Shown here piece by piece: positions 27,604 through 37,165 of a stretch of DNA of 64,000 nt (within the stretch, counting starts at the first letter, position 1; the number at the start of each line of letters is the position of its first letter). The notes below the pieces were generated by a model that worked only from the letters and a program-made list of their open reading frames with translations, was not told the DNA's origin and searched no databases. A program made the position numbers and the translations under genes. Origin of the DNA: Flavobacteriales bacterium BRH_c54 (lineage in GTDB: Bacteria > Bacteroidota > Bacteroidia > Flavobacteriales_E > Vicingaceae); contig LADZ01000002.1 in the NCBI GenBank assembly GCA_000961845.1, forward strand, positions 1 to 64,000, in the 5' to 3' direction.

Positions 27604-29604
27604 TTAATTCTCCAAAATCTTAAATTCCGAACGCCTGTTTTGCTGATGAGCAGCTTCTTTTTCTTGCTCAGTAGCCATTTTGTTTATTACCTCTTCTTTT
27701 ACTAATGGTTGAGATTCTCCATAACCTTTAGCAATTAACCGAGAGCGGTCAATTCCTTTAGAGGTTAAATAATCTACGCACGATTGAGCTCTTTCTTGAG
27801 ATAATTTTAGATTATATGCATCACCACCCCTCGAATCAGTATGGGCAGCCAATTCTACTTTCATCTTAGCATTTTTGTTAAGCAACTCAACTACTTTGTC
27901 TAATTCGTTATATGATGAAGACCTTAAACTAGCTTTGTTATAGTCATAAAAAATATTCATTAAGACTACTTTTTTACCTTTTTCAATTTTATCCAAACCA
28001 ATGTTCTTTTCAATCTCTTGAAAAGCAGCAGTATCAGGAATATTGATGTTTTCAGAATAGAACAAGTATCCTTCTTTTTTTACACTAATTCCGTAATCAT
28101 GTCCGGCAGGAAGAGAAACCATGTATTTCCCCGTTGCACTGTTTGATTCGTAAGAAGATACCATTTCATTTTTATCATTATCAAAAATTTCTATTAAAGC
28201 ACTTAATGGTTTTTTTGTTTTGTTGTCAAAAACAATTCCTTTTAACAAAGTAAGTTTGGGGCGACTATTATTTTTAATTTCATCAAGAAAAACTATTTTA
28301 TAAATGTCTCTTTTACCTTCACCACCTGTTTTTCCAGAAGTATAATACCCATGTTCGCCATTTGCGGTTAGTACAAAAGCAACATCATCACCGGCTGAAT
28401 TTATAGGGTGTCCTAAATTTTGAGGGGTAGTCCATTTTTCTTTTTCTAAGGTACTTTTAAAAATATCATATCCGCCCATAGAATTGTTTCCATTAGAGCT
28501 GAAATAAAGCGTTCTTCCATCAGGATGAAGAAAAATAGCATCTTCATCAAATTCGGTATTTATTGGGCTGCCTAAGTTTATAGCATCACCCCAGTTACCT
28601 TCCTTGTCTTGTGAGCATCTGTAAATGTCTTTTCCACCTTTTCCTCCGGGTCTATCGCTAACAAAGAAAATAGTTTTTCCTGTATAATCGTAACTTGCTG
28701 ATGTTTCTTGGTATTTAGATGTGATAGGTTTTGGCAGTTCAGTAGGCTCAGTCCATTTAGTACCTTTTTTCTCCGTAACATAAATATTCCCTATACCTTT
28801 TTGATTGTCTCTGTAAATAAAAAGTTTCTGTCCATCGATAGATAGCCCAACAGTAGCGTCATGGAATTCACTATTTACGGGTTTACCTAAATTAGTTGCT
28901 GTTTGCCAATTTCCATCATCACTTTTAGAGCTATAGTAAATATCTTCATAAAAATCATCAATCTGATTGTCTCGTCCGCCACCTTCTGTATCATTTCTTC
29001 TTGAAGTAAAAAATATTTCAGATTCATCAGCAGTAATAACCGGAACATATTCTTGATTTGATGAATTAATAGATTTTCCAACATTTATAATTTCTACATT
29101 TATAGGTGTTTTGATGAGTTTTTTGGCGTAAGTACATTCTTTAATTTTTTTATCGACATTGCTTAAAGCATCAGGTTTGGTATTAGATCCTTTTGTTTTT
29201 GCACTACGATAGAGTTTTATAGCTTCATCAAATTCATTTTCGCTATGTTTTATTTGAGCATTTAAATAAATAAAATAGCCATCTGGTTGAGCATCTAATT
29301 TAAAAACACTTTCTAATAGTTGTTTGGCTTTATGAATATTGTCCGTTTGAAAATAACAATCAGCAATTTTTCCATTTAATTCAGCATTATTTGGATTGAA
29401 ATTTTGGGCTTTTTTAAAAGGTTCGATGGCTTTTGAAAACACACCATTAAAATAAGCCATATTGCCTTCGTTTAAGTCTGTTAAAGCTTGTTTGAAGCCA
29501 TCTTTGTTATTGCTGAAATTCTTTTTGTCGAAATCAACATTTTGAGCCAATACTGACAAAAAAGTAATCATTGATAATAAGGTAGTTAAGAGTGTCTTTT
29601 TCAT
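27604..29604 (-). CDS. OmpA-family protein with TPR, PD40 propeller and CRD (PorE-like architecture)
   Basis: A 666-residue exported protein (signal peptide ending SVLAQ). Domains in order: TPR-like helices (about 30-150), PD40/WD40-like beta-propeller strands (about 185-430, with repeated FFTSRR, LFIYRD, IFFVSDRPGGKGGKDIY and LYFSSNGNNSMGGYDIF blades), a carboxypeptidase-regulatory-like domain (about 455-540), and a C-terminal OmpA domain with AAHTDSRGGDAYNLKLS that binds peptidoglycan. The order TPR-propeller-CRD-OmpA is that of the T9SS component PorE. PorE of Porphyromonas is a lipoprotein, and no lipobox is seen here; many Bacteroidota have several proteins of this layout beside PorP/SprF, which is not adjacent. 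The PorE name is therefore only suggested. Confidence 0.85.
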   Translation of the reverse strand: MKKTLLTTLLSMITFLSVLAQNVDFDKKNFSNNKDGFKQALTDLNEGNMAYFNGVFSKAIEPFKKAQNFNPNNAELNGKIADCYFQTDNIHKAKQLLESVFKLDAQPDGYFIYLNAQIKHSENEFDEAIKLYRSAKTKGSNTKPDALSNVDKKIKECTYAKKLIKTPINVEIINVGKSINSSNQEYVPVITADESEIFFTSRRNDTEGGGRDNQIDDFYEDIYYSSKSDDGNWQTATNLGKPVNSEFHDATVGLSIDGQKLFIYRDNQKGIGNIYVTEKKGTKWTEPTELPKPITSKYQETSASYDYTGKTIFFVSDRPGGKGGKDIYRCSQDKEGNWGDAINLGSPINTEFDEDAIFLHPDGRTLYFSSNGNNSMGGYDIFKSTLEKEKWTTPQNLGHPINSAGDDVAFVLTANGEHGYYTSGKTGGEGKRDIYKIVFLDEIKNNSRPKLTLLKGIVFDNKTKKPLSALIEIFDNDKNEMVSSYESNSATGKYMVSLPAGHDYGISVKKEGYLFYSENINIPDTAAFQEIEKNIGLDKIEKGKKVVLMNIFYDYNKASLRSSSYNELDKVVELLNKNAKMKVELAAHTDSRGGDAYNLKLSQERAQSCVDYLTSKGIDRSRLIAKGYGESQPLVKEEVINKMATEQEKEAAHQQNRRSEFKILEN

Positions 29605-29942
29605 TTTGTAACTTAGTTTGTATAATAATTGGCTAAAATATAAAAAAATAGAGCAAAGTGAAATATAAAAATATTTTTATTTTAGTAGTCTATTTTTATA
29701 GTTGATGATTAAAAAACATTATTAAATGGGTGTTTAAGTTGGTTTGAGAGGTGTTTTATATTAACACTCTAACATTAATAGTAAGTAGTTGAAGAAAAAG
29801 TTTTAAGTTTGTAGTTGCTACTCCTGTTTCTTTTAATTTACAGATAGTTACGGAGTAGTAAGTAGTAATTTAATCACCTAATAAATATGCTTTTTTATTT
29901 ATAAAGGATGTTTGTTACCTTTACACTTTTAAATATAAACAG
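29605..29942. other. 338-nt gene-free gap between divergent genes
   Basis: This gap separates the minus-strand OmpA gene from the plus-strand lipoprotein gene and must hold both promoters. The only structure seen is CTACTCC (29818-29824) with GGAGTAG (29852-29858), an inverted repeat with a 27-nt loop, within a stretch containing several GTAG/GTAGTAA words. No ORF with coding character or RNA family is apparent, and no clear -33/-7 pair was found. Confidence 0.5.
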
Positions 29943-30440
29943 ATGAAAAAATTAGTGTATTCTCCAATAATAGTGTTGTTATTGTTTGTTGTGTCGTGTC
30001 AGTCGAATAAAAAATCGGATAGTTATTACGAGCAGATGAATAAAAAAGCTACAGCAGAGGAGTTGTTGCAACGAATTAATTTACCTATTGATAAAGTTGC
30101 TAAAAAAGAAAAGAAAAAGAATTTAATAGAGCAAGATGAAGATTTGTTGGTTTATAAATACGAATTAAGTGAATCAGACTTTTATGAATTGACTTATGTG
30201 TTTGACGAATTGGGTTGTTTTGAAGTAGGGTTAGATTTCCAAGTGAATAACAAGGAACAGTTTGGTATATTAAAAGAGGCATACACTAAACAGTTTAATG
30301 AGTCGAAAGATTTTAGGCTGGAAAATGATATTAATGGGTTAGCCAGATGGTTAAAAAATGATGAAAGTATTACCGTAGAATTAGATTATGCACTGCAAGA
30401 AGATGGCATTTTAGCATTAACCATTTTTGCAAATGAATAA
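29943..30440 (+). CDS. Lipoprotein of unknown function
   Basis: The 165-residue product has a lipoprotein signal (LLLFVVSCQS, cysteine at residue 19), so it should be lipidated and membrane-anchored. The mature part is acidic, with a lysine-rich patch (KVAKKEKKKN) and a C-terminal alpha/beta region (LSESDFYELTYVFDELGCFEVGLDFQ). No family is recognised. It lies upstream of the ribosomal protein operon but is separated from it by a promoter, so it is probably a single-gene unit. Confidence 0.75.
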   Translation: MKKLVYSPIIVLLLFVVSCQSNKKSDSYYEQMNKKATAEELLQRINLPIDKVAKKEKKKNLIEQDEDLLVYKYELSESDFYELTYVFDELGCFEVGLDFQVNNKEQFGILKEAYTKQFNESKDFRLENDINGLARWLKNDESITVELDYALQEDGILALTIFANE

Positions 30441-30454
30441 ATTTTCTTTAAGCA

Positions 30455-30485
30455 TTTGAAAATAAAGAAAATTTGTTTACTTTTG
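30455..30485 (+). promoter_or_regulatory. Promoter of rpsF-rpsR-rplI
   Basis: TTTG at 30455-30458 and TACTTTTG at 30478-30485, separated by 19 nt, match the Bacteroidota -33/-7 consensus well. Transcription should begin around 30491, giving a leader of about 50 nt before rpsF. Confidence 0.75.
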
Positions 30486-30540
30486 CCGTCCTTTTTTTAA
30501 GAGGAATAACAATTATTTATAAACAAAAAACATTAAAAAA

Positions 30541-30897
30541 ATGACTAAACGTTATGAAACTGTTTTCATTTTAACTCCCGTTTTATCTGTAGATCAGGTA
30601 AAGGAAACAGTAATAAACTTTAAAAAGTTTTTAAAAGATTCAGGTGCTAAGTTGATGCACGAAGAAGACTGGGGATTAAGAAAATTAGCTTACCCAATTC
30701 AAAAAAAATCAACAGGTTTTTACCATTTGTTTGAGTATGAAATAGAAGGAGAGGCTATTGCAAATATTGAAGTAGCTTTGAAGAGAGACGAAAAAGTAAT
30801 GCGTTTTCTAACAGTAGCTTTAGATAAGCACGCTATTGCTTTCGTGGAATCAAGAAAAAACAGAAGTAAAAAAGCTGAACCAACAACAGCTGAATAA
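30541..30897 (+). CDS. rpsF: 30S ribosomal protein S6
   Basis: The 118-residue protein matches S6 (KRYETVFILTPVLS at the start; DWGLRKLAYPIQKKSTGFY in the middle; KRDEKVMRFLTVAL near the end). S6 pairs with S18 on the 30S platform. It is the first gene of the operon S6-S18-L9, 22 nt before rpsR, the usual bacterial order without priB or ssb. Confidence 0.97.
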   Translation: MTKRYETVFILTPVLSVDQVKETVINFKKFLKDSGAKLMHEEDWGLRKLAYPIQKKSTGFYHLFEYEIEGEAIANIEVALKRDEKVMRFLTVALDKHAIAFVESRKNRSKKAEPTTAE

Positions 30898-30919
30898 TTA
30901 ACTTTTAAAACAAAACATC

Positions 30920-31189
30920 ATGTCAGAAAATTCATCAGAAATTAGATATTTAACTCCTCCAAACATTGAGTTAACCAAAGAAAAATATTGTAGATTTAAA
31001 AAACATAAAATCAAATACATTGACTATAAAGACGAAAAGTTTTTATTGCAATTTGTAAATGAGCAGGGAAAATTGCTTCCTAGAAGAATTACTGGAACTT
31101 CTTTAAAATATCAAAGAAAAGTTTCTCAAGCAGTAAAAAGAGCGAGACATTTAGCGTTAATGCCTTATGTAGCTGATATGCTTAAATAA
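30920..31189 (+). CDS. rpsR: 30S ribosomal protein S18
   Basis: The 89-residue protein has the S18 core: [15 protein letters not shown], then [20 protein letters not shown] and [12 protein letters not shown], which bind 16S rRNA and S6. Length fits the family in Bacteroidota (about 85-100, with a short N-terminal extension). The gene is second in the S6-S18-L9 operon. Confidence 0.97.
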   Translation: MSENSSEIRYLTPPNIELTKEKYCRFKKHKIKYIDYKDEKFLLQFVNEQGKLLPRRITGTSLKYQRKVSQAVKRARHLALMPYVADMLK

Positions 31190-31226
31190 TTCAAACTAAG
31201 TTTAAACCTACAAACACTTTAGAAAA

Positions 31227-31673
31227 ATGAAAATCATATTAAACGAAAATATAGAAAACTTAGGATTTAAGAATGATGTTGTTACTGTGAAAAACGGTTA
31301 TGGCAGAAACTTCCTTATCCCTCAAGGAATGGCTAAAATAGCTACTCCATCTGCTTTAAAAGTTTTAGCAGAAAACCTGAAACAACAAGCAGTTAAAAAC
31401 CAAAAAATTAAAGAAGAAGCAGAGAAAGCAGCAGACAAATTATCAAAAACTGTTTTGAAAATTGGTGCTAAAGCTGGAGAAAACGGAAAGATTTTTGGTT
31501 CTATCAATACGATACAAATTGCTGAAGCAGCAGAGAAAGCAGGCATTGTATTAGATAAAAAATTAATTAAATTGAAAGGCGATGCAATTAAAAACTTAGG
31601 AGCTTACGAAGCGGAAGTTAAATTGCATAAAGAAGTAGATGCAATAATTAAATTTGAAGTAGTTGAAGAATAA
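31227..31673 (+). CDS. rplI: 50S ribosomal protein L9
   Basis: At 148 residues it has the two L9 domains: an N-terminal rRNA-binding part (MKIILNENIENLGFKNDVV, then GYGRNFLIPQGMA) joined by the characteristic long lysine/alanine-rich helix to a C-terminal domain (GKIFGSINTIQIAEA). It is the last gene of the operon; the next promoter begins inside its 3' end. Confidence 0.97.
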   Translation: MKIILNENIENLGFKNDVVTVKNGYGRNFLIPQGMAKIATPSALKVLAENLKQQAVKNQKIKEEAEKAADKLSKTVLKIGAKAGENGKIFGSINTIQIAEAAEKAGIVLDKKLIKLKGDAIKNLGAYEAEVKLHKEVDAIIKFEVVEE

Positions 31674-31692
31674 AAATTAATTACTATATTTG
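31662..31692 (+). promoter_or_regulatory. Promoter of rimP-nusA-infB
   Basis: GTTG at 31662-31665 and TATATTTG at 31685-31692, with a 19-nt spacer, fit the -33/-7 consensus (the -7 box perfectly). Transcription would begin near 31699, so the hairpin at 31717-31740 would lie in the leader. Confidence 0.65.
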
Positions 31693-31716
31693 TAGCGAAA
31701 TAAATAAGAATTGATA

Positions 31717-31747
31717 AAGAGGGGACAGGCGTCCCCTCTTTTATTTA
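31717..31747 (+). terminator. Terminator-like hairpin in front of rimP (rplI terminator or operon attenuator)
   Basis: AAGAGGGGAC and GTCCCCTCTT form a perfect 10-bp stem with an AGGC loop, followed by TTATTTAT. It ends the rpsF-rpsR-rplI transcript. Because a good promoter lies upstream of it, transcripts from that promoter must read through it to reach rimP, 14 nt downstream, which allows attenuation. Confidence 0.8.
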
Positions 31748-31754
31748 TCTAAAA

Positions 31755-32216
31755 ATGATAACAGAAGAACAAATATTATCCTTGGTTACGCCAACACTTG
31801 AAGAAAAAAATGCCTTTATAGTAATGTTGGATATTAGACCCGGAAATAATATTTTATTGGAGGTAGATAGTTTAGAGGGTGTTAAAATTAGTGATTGTGT
31901 TGATATTAGTAGAGCAATAGAGCACAATTTAGATAGAGAAACAGAAGATTTCGAATTGCAAGTTTCTTCGCCGGGGTTAGACAAGCCTCTTAGAGTGAAA
32001 CAGCAATATGATAAAAATATTGGAAGAGAACTGAAAATTACTACTAATGATGATGAGCAGCTAAAAGGTAAGCTTATAGAAGTAACAGATGAGTACATTA
32101 CTATTGAAAAAGAAGTAAAAGAAAAAGTAGGGAAGAAAAAGAAAATTTCAATACAAAAAGAGCAAATAAATTTTAATAATATAAAAGAAACTAAAATAAT
32201 AATTTCATTTAAATAA
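31755..32216 (+). CDS. rimP: Ribosome maturation factor RimP
   Basis: The 153-residue protein matches RimP in length and in the motifs DIRPGNNILLEVDS, DCVDISRAIEHNLDR and FELQVSSPGLDKPL, followed by a C-terminal SH3-like beta domain. RimP helps assemble the 30S subunit. It is the first gene of rimP-nusA-infB, 12 nt before nusA, the common bacterial order. Confidence 0.95.
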   Translation: MITEEQILSLVTPTLEEKNAFIVMLDIRPGNNILLEVDSLEGVKISDCVDISRAIEHNLDRETEDFELQVSSPGLDKPLRVKQQYDKNIGRELKITTNDDEQLKGKLIEVTDEYITIEKEVKEKVGKKKKISIQKEQINFNNIKETKIIISFK

Positions 32217-32228
32217 AAACAACCAACC

Positions 32229-33467
32229 ATGGAAAGCGTAAACCTAATTGATTCATTTGAAGAGTTTAAAGAGTTTAAAGACATTGATAGAGTAACTCTA
32301 ATGAATATACTAGAAAATGTTTTTAGAAGCACTATTAAAAAGAAATATGGTGATGACGATAACTTTGACTTTATTGTGAATGTTGATAAAGGAGATTTGG
32401 AAATTTGGAGAAACAGAGAGATTGTTCACGATGGTGAAGTAGAAGACGAAAATAAAGAAATTGCATACTCTGACGCTATTAAGATTGAACCTGATTTTGA
32501 AATTGGTGAAGAAGTTTCTGAAGAAGTTAAAATTGAAGACTTTGGAAGAAGGTTGGTATTATCGCTTAGACAAAATTTAATGTCTAAGTTAATGGAATTA
32601 GAAAAAGATAACATATACAAACAATATAAAGATAGAGTAGGAGAACTAATTACAGGTGAGGTTTACCAAATTTGGAAAAGAGAAATTTTAATTTTAGATG
32701 ATCAAGACAATGAACTTATTTTGCCAAAGTCTGAGCAAATTCCTAGCGATAGATTTAAAAAAGGAGATAGCGTGAGAGCAGTTGTAGTTCGTGTAGATAT
32801 GAAAAACAACAAACCTGCAATTATTCTCTCAAGAACTTCTCCATTATTTTTAGAAAGGCTATTTGAATTAGAAGTTCCTGAAATTTTTGACGGATTAATT
32901 ACCATTAAAAATATAGTTAGAGAACCGGGAGAAAGAGCAAAAGTAGCCGTAGAATCTTATGATGATAGAATTGATCCAGTAGGAGCTTGTGTAGGGATGA
33001 AAGGAGCAAGAATTCATGGAATTGTTAGAGAATTAAGAAATGAAAATATTGATGTAATTAATTATACTAATAACATTGAATTATACATTCAAAGAGCATT
33101 AAGTCCGGCAAAAACAACTTCTATTAAACTAGATAGAGAAACTAAAAAAGCTGAAGTGTTTTTAAAACCAGATCAAATATCTTTAGCTATTGGTAAAGGA
33201 GGTCATAACATTAAATTAGCCGGAAAATTAGTAGGTTTTGAAATAGATGTTTATAGAGATATTGATGATGATTCTGATGATGTTGCATTAGATGAATTTG
33301 CTGATGAAATAGAAGGATGGGTGTTGGAAGAACTTAAATCTATTGGATGCGATACTGCAAGAAGCGTATTAGATTTATCAGTTGAAGAATTAGTTAAAAG
33401 AACAGATTTAGAAATAGAAACTGTAGAAGACGTTATGAGTATATTGAAAGAAGAGTTTGAAGATTAA
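32229..33467 (+). CDS. nusA: Transcription termination/antitermination factor NusA
   Basis: At 412 residues this is the short NusA form: N-terminal polymerase-binding domain (LMNILENVFRSTIKKKYG), S1 domain (about 130-200, GELITGEVYQIWKR), and two KH domains (VGACVGMKGARIHGIVREL and ISLAIGKGGHNIKLAG), with one helix-hairpin-helix-like end (CDTARSVLDLSVEELVK). It binds RNA polymerase and RNA hairpins and affects pausing and termination, so it could regulate the hairpin in its own leader, as inferred elsewhere here. Confidence 0.97.
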   Translation: MESVNLIDSFEEFKEFKDIDRVTLMNILENVFRSTIKKKYGDDDNFDFIVNVDKGDLEIWRNREIVHDGEVEDENKEIAYSDAIKIEPDFEIGEEVSEEVKIEDFGRRLVLSLRQNLMSKLMELEKDNIYKQYKDRVGELITGEVYQIWKREILILDDQDNELILPKSEQIPSDRFKKGDSVRAVVVRVDMKNNKPAIILSRTSPLFLERLFELEVPEIFDGLITIKNIVREPGERAKVAVESYDDRIDPVGACVGMKGARIHGIVRELRNENIDVINYTNNIELYIQRALSPAKTTSIKLDRETKKAEVFLKPDQISLAIGKGGHNIKLAGKLVGFEIDVYRDIDDDSDDVALDEFADEIEGWVLEELKSIGCDTARSVLDLSVEELVKRTDLEIETVEDVMSILKEEFED

Positions 33468-33560
33468 TTTTTTAAATTCCTCAGTATTTCATATATTAGT
33501 AGCACATTAAAATTATCGATTAAAATATAATCAATAATATTGTAAAAAAAGGATAAAAGT

Positions 33561-36242
33561 ATGTCTAACGGATCACAAGTAAAACGATTAAGTAAAGTAG
33601 CAAAAGAATTTAACATTGGTATTCATACCATTGTTGAATTTTTAGAATCTAAAAATATTAAGATTGAAAGCAATCCTAATACAAAATTAGATGAAGGCGT
33701 TTATGCTGTTTTACTTGATGAATTTCAGCAAGATAAGAACACTAAAGAAGAATCCAAAAAGATAACAATAGGATCTGAAAAAGAAACAATTTCTATAAAA
33801 CCAATTGAAAAAAAGGTTGAAGCAGAAGAAAAGGTTGAGGAAAAATCAGAAGAACCTGTTGTTAAAGAAGAATCTGCTCAGGAAGAAGAAACAAAAGGAC
33901 CTAAAATTATATCTAAAATAGATTTAGATAGTATTAACTCTAAAACCAGACCTGATAAAAAAGCAAAAACTGCTGAAAAACAGGAAGAAAAGAAGGAGGA
34001 GCCTAAAAAAGAAGAAACTCCAAAAGCAGAAACTAAGGAGGAAAAGAAGAAAGAAGAACAACCTAAAAAAGAAGGTCCTCAAAGTATCGAAACGGTTTAT
34101 GAAAAACTAAATGATATTAAGGTTCTGAGAACTATAGACCTTCCCGTTGAGAAAAAGTTTGAAAAAAGAAAACCGATAGCATCATCTAATAAAGAAAAAA
34201 ATGTTGTTGATGATGATAAGTCAGGAAATAAATCTAAAAGAAAGAGACTTAGTAAAAAAGTTGATTTATCAGACGCTCCAAAAAAATTCGCTAAAAAAGG
34301 ACAACAAAAAGGTGAAAGAGTAGAGAAAAAACAAGAATTAACAGAAAAACAAATTCAAGATCAGGTAAAAGAAACACTAGCTCGTTTAACAGGAGGGGGA
34401 AAAAGTAAATCTGTAAAACACAGAAAAGACAAAAGATTAGCGGCAAGTGAAGAAGCTCAGAAAAATGTTGAAAGAGAAGAAAAAGAAAAATCAATAATAA
34501 AAATCACTGAGTTTGTTACAGCAAATGAGCTGTCAAAATTAATGAATGTAAATGTTAATGAAGTAATTGGAGCATGTATGAGCTTAGGCTTGTTTGTTTC
34601 TATTAATCAACGTTTAGATGCAGAAACCATTTCTATTATTGCAGAAGAGTTTGGTTATTCTGTTCAATTTATTTCTGCTTCAGAAAACTTAGATTTTGAA
34701 CAAGAAGAGGAAGATGATCCTAAAGATTTATTAGATAGAGCACCAATAGTTACAGTGATGGGGCACGTAGATCATGGTAAAACATCTTTATTGGATTATG
34801 TTAGAAAAGCGAATGTAATTGCCGGTGAAGCCGGAGGAATTACGCAACATATTGGAGCTTATTCGGTAACATTAGACAATGGTAAAAGAATAGCATTTTT
34901 AGATACTCCTGGTCACGAGGCATTTACCGCTATGCGTGCTCGTGGAGCTCAGGTAACAGATATTGCTATAATTGTAATTGCTGCAGATGATAATATAATG
35001 CCGCAAACAAAAGAGGCAATTAATCATGCTCAAGCTGCCGGAGTGCCTATTGTTTTTGCTTTCAATAAAATTGATAAAGAAGGAGCAAATGTTGATAGAT
35101 TAAGAGAAGAACTTTCTGCTATGAATATTTTAGTAGAAGAATGGGGAGGAAAATATCAAACACAAGAGATATCAGCAAAATTTGGTACCAATGTAGAAGA
35201 ATTATTGGAAAAAGTATTGCTAGAAGCAGAAATGTTAGAATTAAAAGCAAATCCGAATAAAAAAGGTAGAGGAACAGTTATAGAATCTGAATTGGATAAA
35301 GGGAAAGGTTATGTTTCTACTTTGCTAGTTCAATCTGGGACAATGAAAGTTGGAGATGTGTTATTAGCTGGGTGTTATAGTGGAAAAGTTAAGGCCATGT
35401 TTAATGAGCGTGGTACAAAAATTACAGAAGCAGGCCCATCAACTCCTGTATCCTTATTAGGATTAAACGGAGCTCCAAGTGCGGGTGATAAGTTTTATGT
35501 AATGGAAGATGAGAGAGAGGCTAGAAATATTGCTGAAAGAAGACTTCAGTTAGTAAGAGAGCAAGGAGCTAGAACCAATAAACACATTACTTTAGATGAG
35601 ATAGGAAGAAGGTTGGCTATTGGAGACTTTAAAGAGCTTAATGTAATTATTAAAGGTGATGTGGATGGTTCTATTGAAGCATTATCTGATTCATTACAAA
35701 AATTATCTACCGACCAAATTGAAGTAAATATTATACATAAATCTGTAGGACAAATTTCTGAGTCGGATGTAATGTTGGCAGCGGCTTCTGATGCAATTAT
35801 TATTGGTTTCCAAGTAAGACCGTCTGTAAATGCTAGAAAACTTGCTGAACAAGAACAAATAGATGTTAGGTTGTATTCGATTATTTATGATGCTATTGAA
35901 GAAATTAAAGATGCAATGGAAGGTATGTTAGCTCCTAAATTTGAGGAGAAAATTACAGGAACAGTTGAAATTAGAGAAATATTTAAAATCTCTAAAGTGG
36001 GAACAATTGCAGGGTGTATGGTTCAAGAAGGAAAAATTTATAGAACAAGCGATATTAGAGTTATTAGAGATGGAATTGTAGTTTATACAGGAAAATTAGG
36101 ATCGCTTAAACGATTTAAAGATGATGTTAAAGAAGTTGCCAAAGGGTATGAATGTGGATTGAACATTGATAAGTTTAATGATATAAAAGAAGGGGACATT
36201 GTTGAAGCTTATGAACAAGTTGAGGTAAAACAAAAAATATAG
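33561..36242 (+). CDS. infB: Translation initiation factor IF-2
   Basis: The 893-residue protein begins with an IF2_N helix bundle ([20 protein letters not shown]), then a long lysine/glutamate-rich linker (about 60-330), a second IF2_N-like segment ([15 protein letters not shown]), and the GTPase domain with G1 GHVDHGKTS (near residue 400), G3 DTPGHEAF and G4 NKID. The C-terminal domains bind fMet-tRNA. It delivers initiator tRNA to the 30S subunit. Start ATG follows AAGGATAAAAGT, a plausible purine-rich ribosome site. A terminator ends the operon. Confidence 0.97.
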   Translation: MSNGSQVKRLSKVAKEFNIGIHTIVEFLESKNIKIESNPNTKLDEGVYAVLLDEFQQDKNTKEESKKITIGSEKETISIKPIEKKVEAEEKVEEKSEEPVVKEESAQEEETKGPKIISKIDLDSINSKTRPDKKAKTAEKQEEKKEEPKKEETPKAETKEEKKKEEQPKKEGPQSIETVYEKLNDIKVLRTIDLPVEKKFEKRKPIASSNKEKNVVDDDKSGNKSKRKRLSKKVDLSDAPKKFAKKGQQKGERVEKKQELTEKQIQDQVKETLARLTGGGKSKSVKHRKDKRLAASEEAQKNVEREEKEKSIIKITEFVTANELSKLMNVNVNEVIGACMSLGLFVSINQRLDAETISIIAEEFGYSVQFISASENLDFEQEEEDDPKDLLDRAPIVTVMGHVDHGKTSLLDYVRKANVIAGEAGGITQHIGAYSVTLDNGKRIAFLDTPGHEAFTAMRARGAQVTDIAIIVIAADDNIMPQTKEAINHAQAAGVPIVFAFNKIDKEGANVDRLREELSAMNILVEEWGGKYQTQEISAKFGTNVEELLEKVLLEAEMLELKANPNKKGRGTVIESELDKGKGYVSTLLVQSGTMKVGDVLLAGCYSGKVKAMFNERGTKITEAGPSTPVSLLGLNGAPSAGDKFYVMEDEREARNIAERRLQLVREQGARTNKHITLDEIGRRLAIGDFKELNVIIKGDVDGSIEALSDSLQKLSTDQIEVNIIHKSVGQISESDVMLAAASDAIIIGFQVRPSVNARKLAEQEQIDVRLYSIIYDAIEEIKDAMEGMLAPKFEEKITGTVEIREIFKISKVGTIAGCMVQEGKIYRTSDIRVIRDGIVVYTGKLGSLKRFKDDVKEVAKGYECGLNIDKFNDIKEGDIVEAYEQVEVKQKI

Positions 36243-36262
36243 TTCCTCAAAAAGAAAAATAT

Positions 36263-36298
36263 AATCCTGACTGGTTTTTTACTAGTCAGGATTTTTTT
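36263..36298 (+). terminator. Terminator of the rimP-nusA-infB operon
   Basis: AATCCTGACT (36263-36272) pairs with AGTCAGGATT (36284-36293), extended inward by a G-T and a G-C pair, followed by TTTTT. It lies 20 nt after the infB stop. Confidence 0.88.
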
Positions 36299-36333
36299 AT
36301 CCCTATTTTTACAACTTTACTGATTAAAGTCAA

Positions 36334-37128
36334 ATGAAAATACAACAATACCAAGGAAAAAAATTTTGTAAAAATGAAGCCATAATGGTTGGAGATAATT
36401 TGACAATTGAGGAAGGCTTACAGATTTATATCAATAAGAAAACTTTTTCTATTACTATGCGAACTCCTGGAGACGATGAAGATTTGGTTAGAGGGTTGTT
36501 ATATGCCGAAGATATTTATAGAGGAAAACAAGTGCTTCCAGTCATTCTTGAAAAAGATGAAAAAAATGCTGTTTCTAAAGCTTTTGTTGAGATAGATGAA
36601 AATCAATTGGGCAATGGTTATAAAAATAGTAGGAATTTATTATCGGTAAGTTCCTGTGGAATTTGTGGGCGACAAGAACTACTAGAACTTTCCAGTGGTG
36701 AAAAAATTGAAAAACAAGAGCAAATTATTGCTATAAGAGATCTTTATACCATGTTTGACATTATGAAAAAAGGTCAACCTACATTTCATCAATCGGGAGG
36801 TTCTCATGCAGCAGCAGCATTTGCTAAAGATAGTACTTTACTCTCGTTAAAAGAAGACGTTGGCAGACACAATGCGGTAGATAAAGTTATTGGAAACCTT
36901 GTAGCCACGAATCAACTAAGACAGTCAAAATGTATGGTGGTAAGTGGAAGAATTTCTTATGAAATTGTTGCCAAAGCTTATGCAGCTAAAATTCCGGTAC
37001 TGGGAGCAGTTTCGGCTCCATCAAGTTTAGCAGTTGATTTTGCTAAAGAATTAGGAATAACGCTTCTTGGCTTTTGCAGAGAAAATAAAGCAACATGTTA
37101 CGCTCATCCACAAAGAATAAAAGAATAG
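36334..37128 (+). CDS. fdhD: Formate dehydrogenase accessory sulfurtransferase FdhD
   Basis: The 264-residue protein has the FdhD signature: VSSCGICGR (CxxC near residue 107, sulfur transfer), GGSHAAAAF, KEDVGRHNAVDKVIG and VVSGRISYEIVAKA. FdhD passes sulfur from IscS to the molybdenum cofactor of formate dehydrogenase. No formate dehydrogenase or cofactor synthesis gene is in the window, so the client enzyme is elsewhere. It is alone between the infB terminator and rnpA. Confidence 0.93.
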   Translation: MKIQQYQGKKFCKNEAIMVGDNLTIEEGLQIYINKKTFSITMRTPGDDEDLVRGLLYAEDIYRGKQVLPVILEKDEKNAVSKAFVEIDENQLGNGYKNSRNLLSVSSCGICGRQELLELSSGEKIEKQEQIIAIRDLYTMFDIMKKGQPTFHQSGGSHAAAAFAKDSTLLSLKEDVGRHNAVDKVIGNLVATNQLRQSKCMVVSGRISYEIVAKAYAAKIPVLGAVSAPSSLAVDFAKELGITLLGFCRENKATCYAHPQRIKE

Positions 37129-37165
37129 AATTGTTTTTCTCTTCGTATTTTTGCTCAAAATATCT

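Noticed and set aside
31745-32332. 195-residue minus-strand ORF over rimP and the start of nusA
   Set aside because: It is antisense to rimP, which matches its family well; the product is serine/phenylalanine-rich as expected of a complement of AT-rich coding DNA.
33730-34500. Lysine/glutamate-rich repeats in infB as a separate repeat feature
   Set aside because: Low-complexity linkers are normal in IF-2 of this phylum.
36334-37128. fdhD as part of a formate dehydrogenase cluster
   Set aside because: No dehydrogenase or cofactor genes are present on either side; the gene stands alone.
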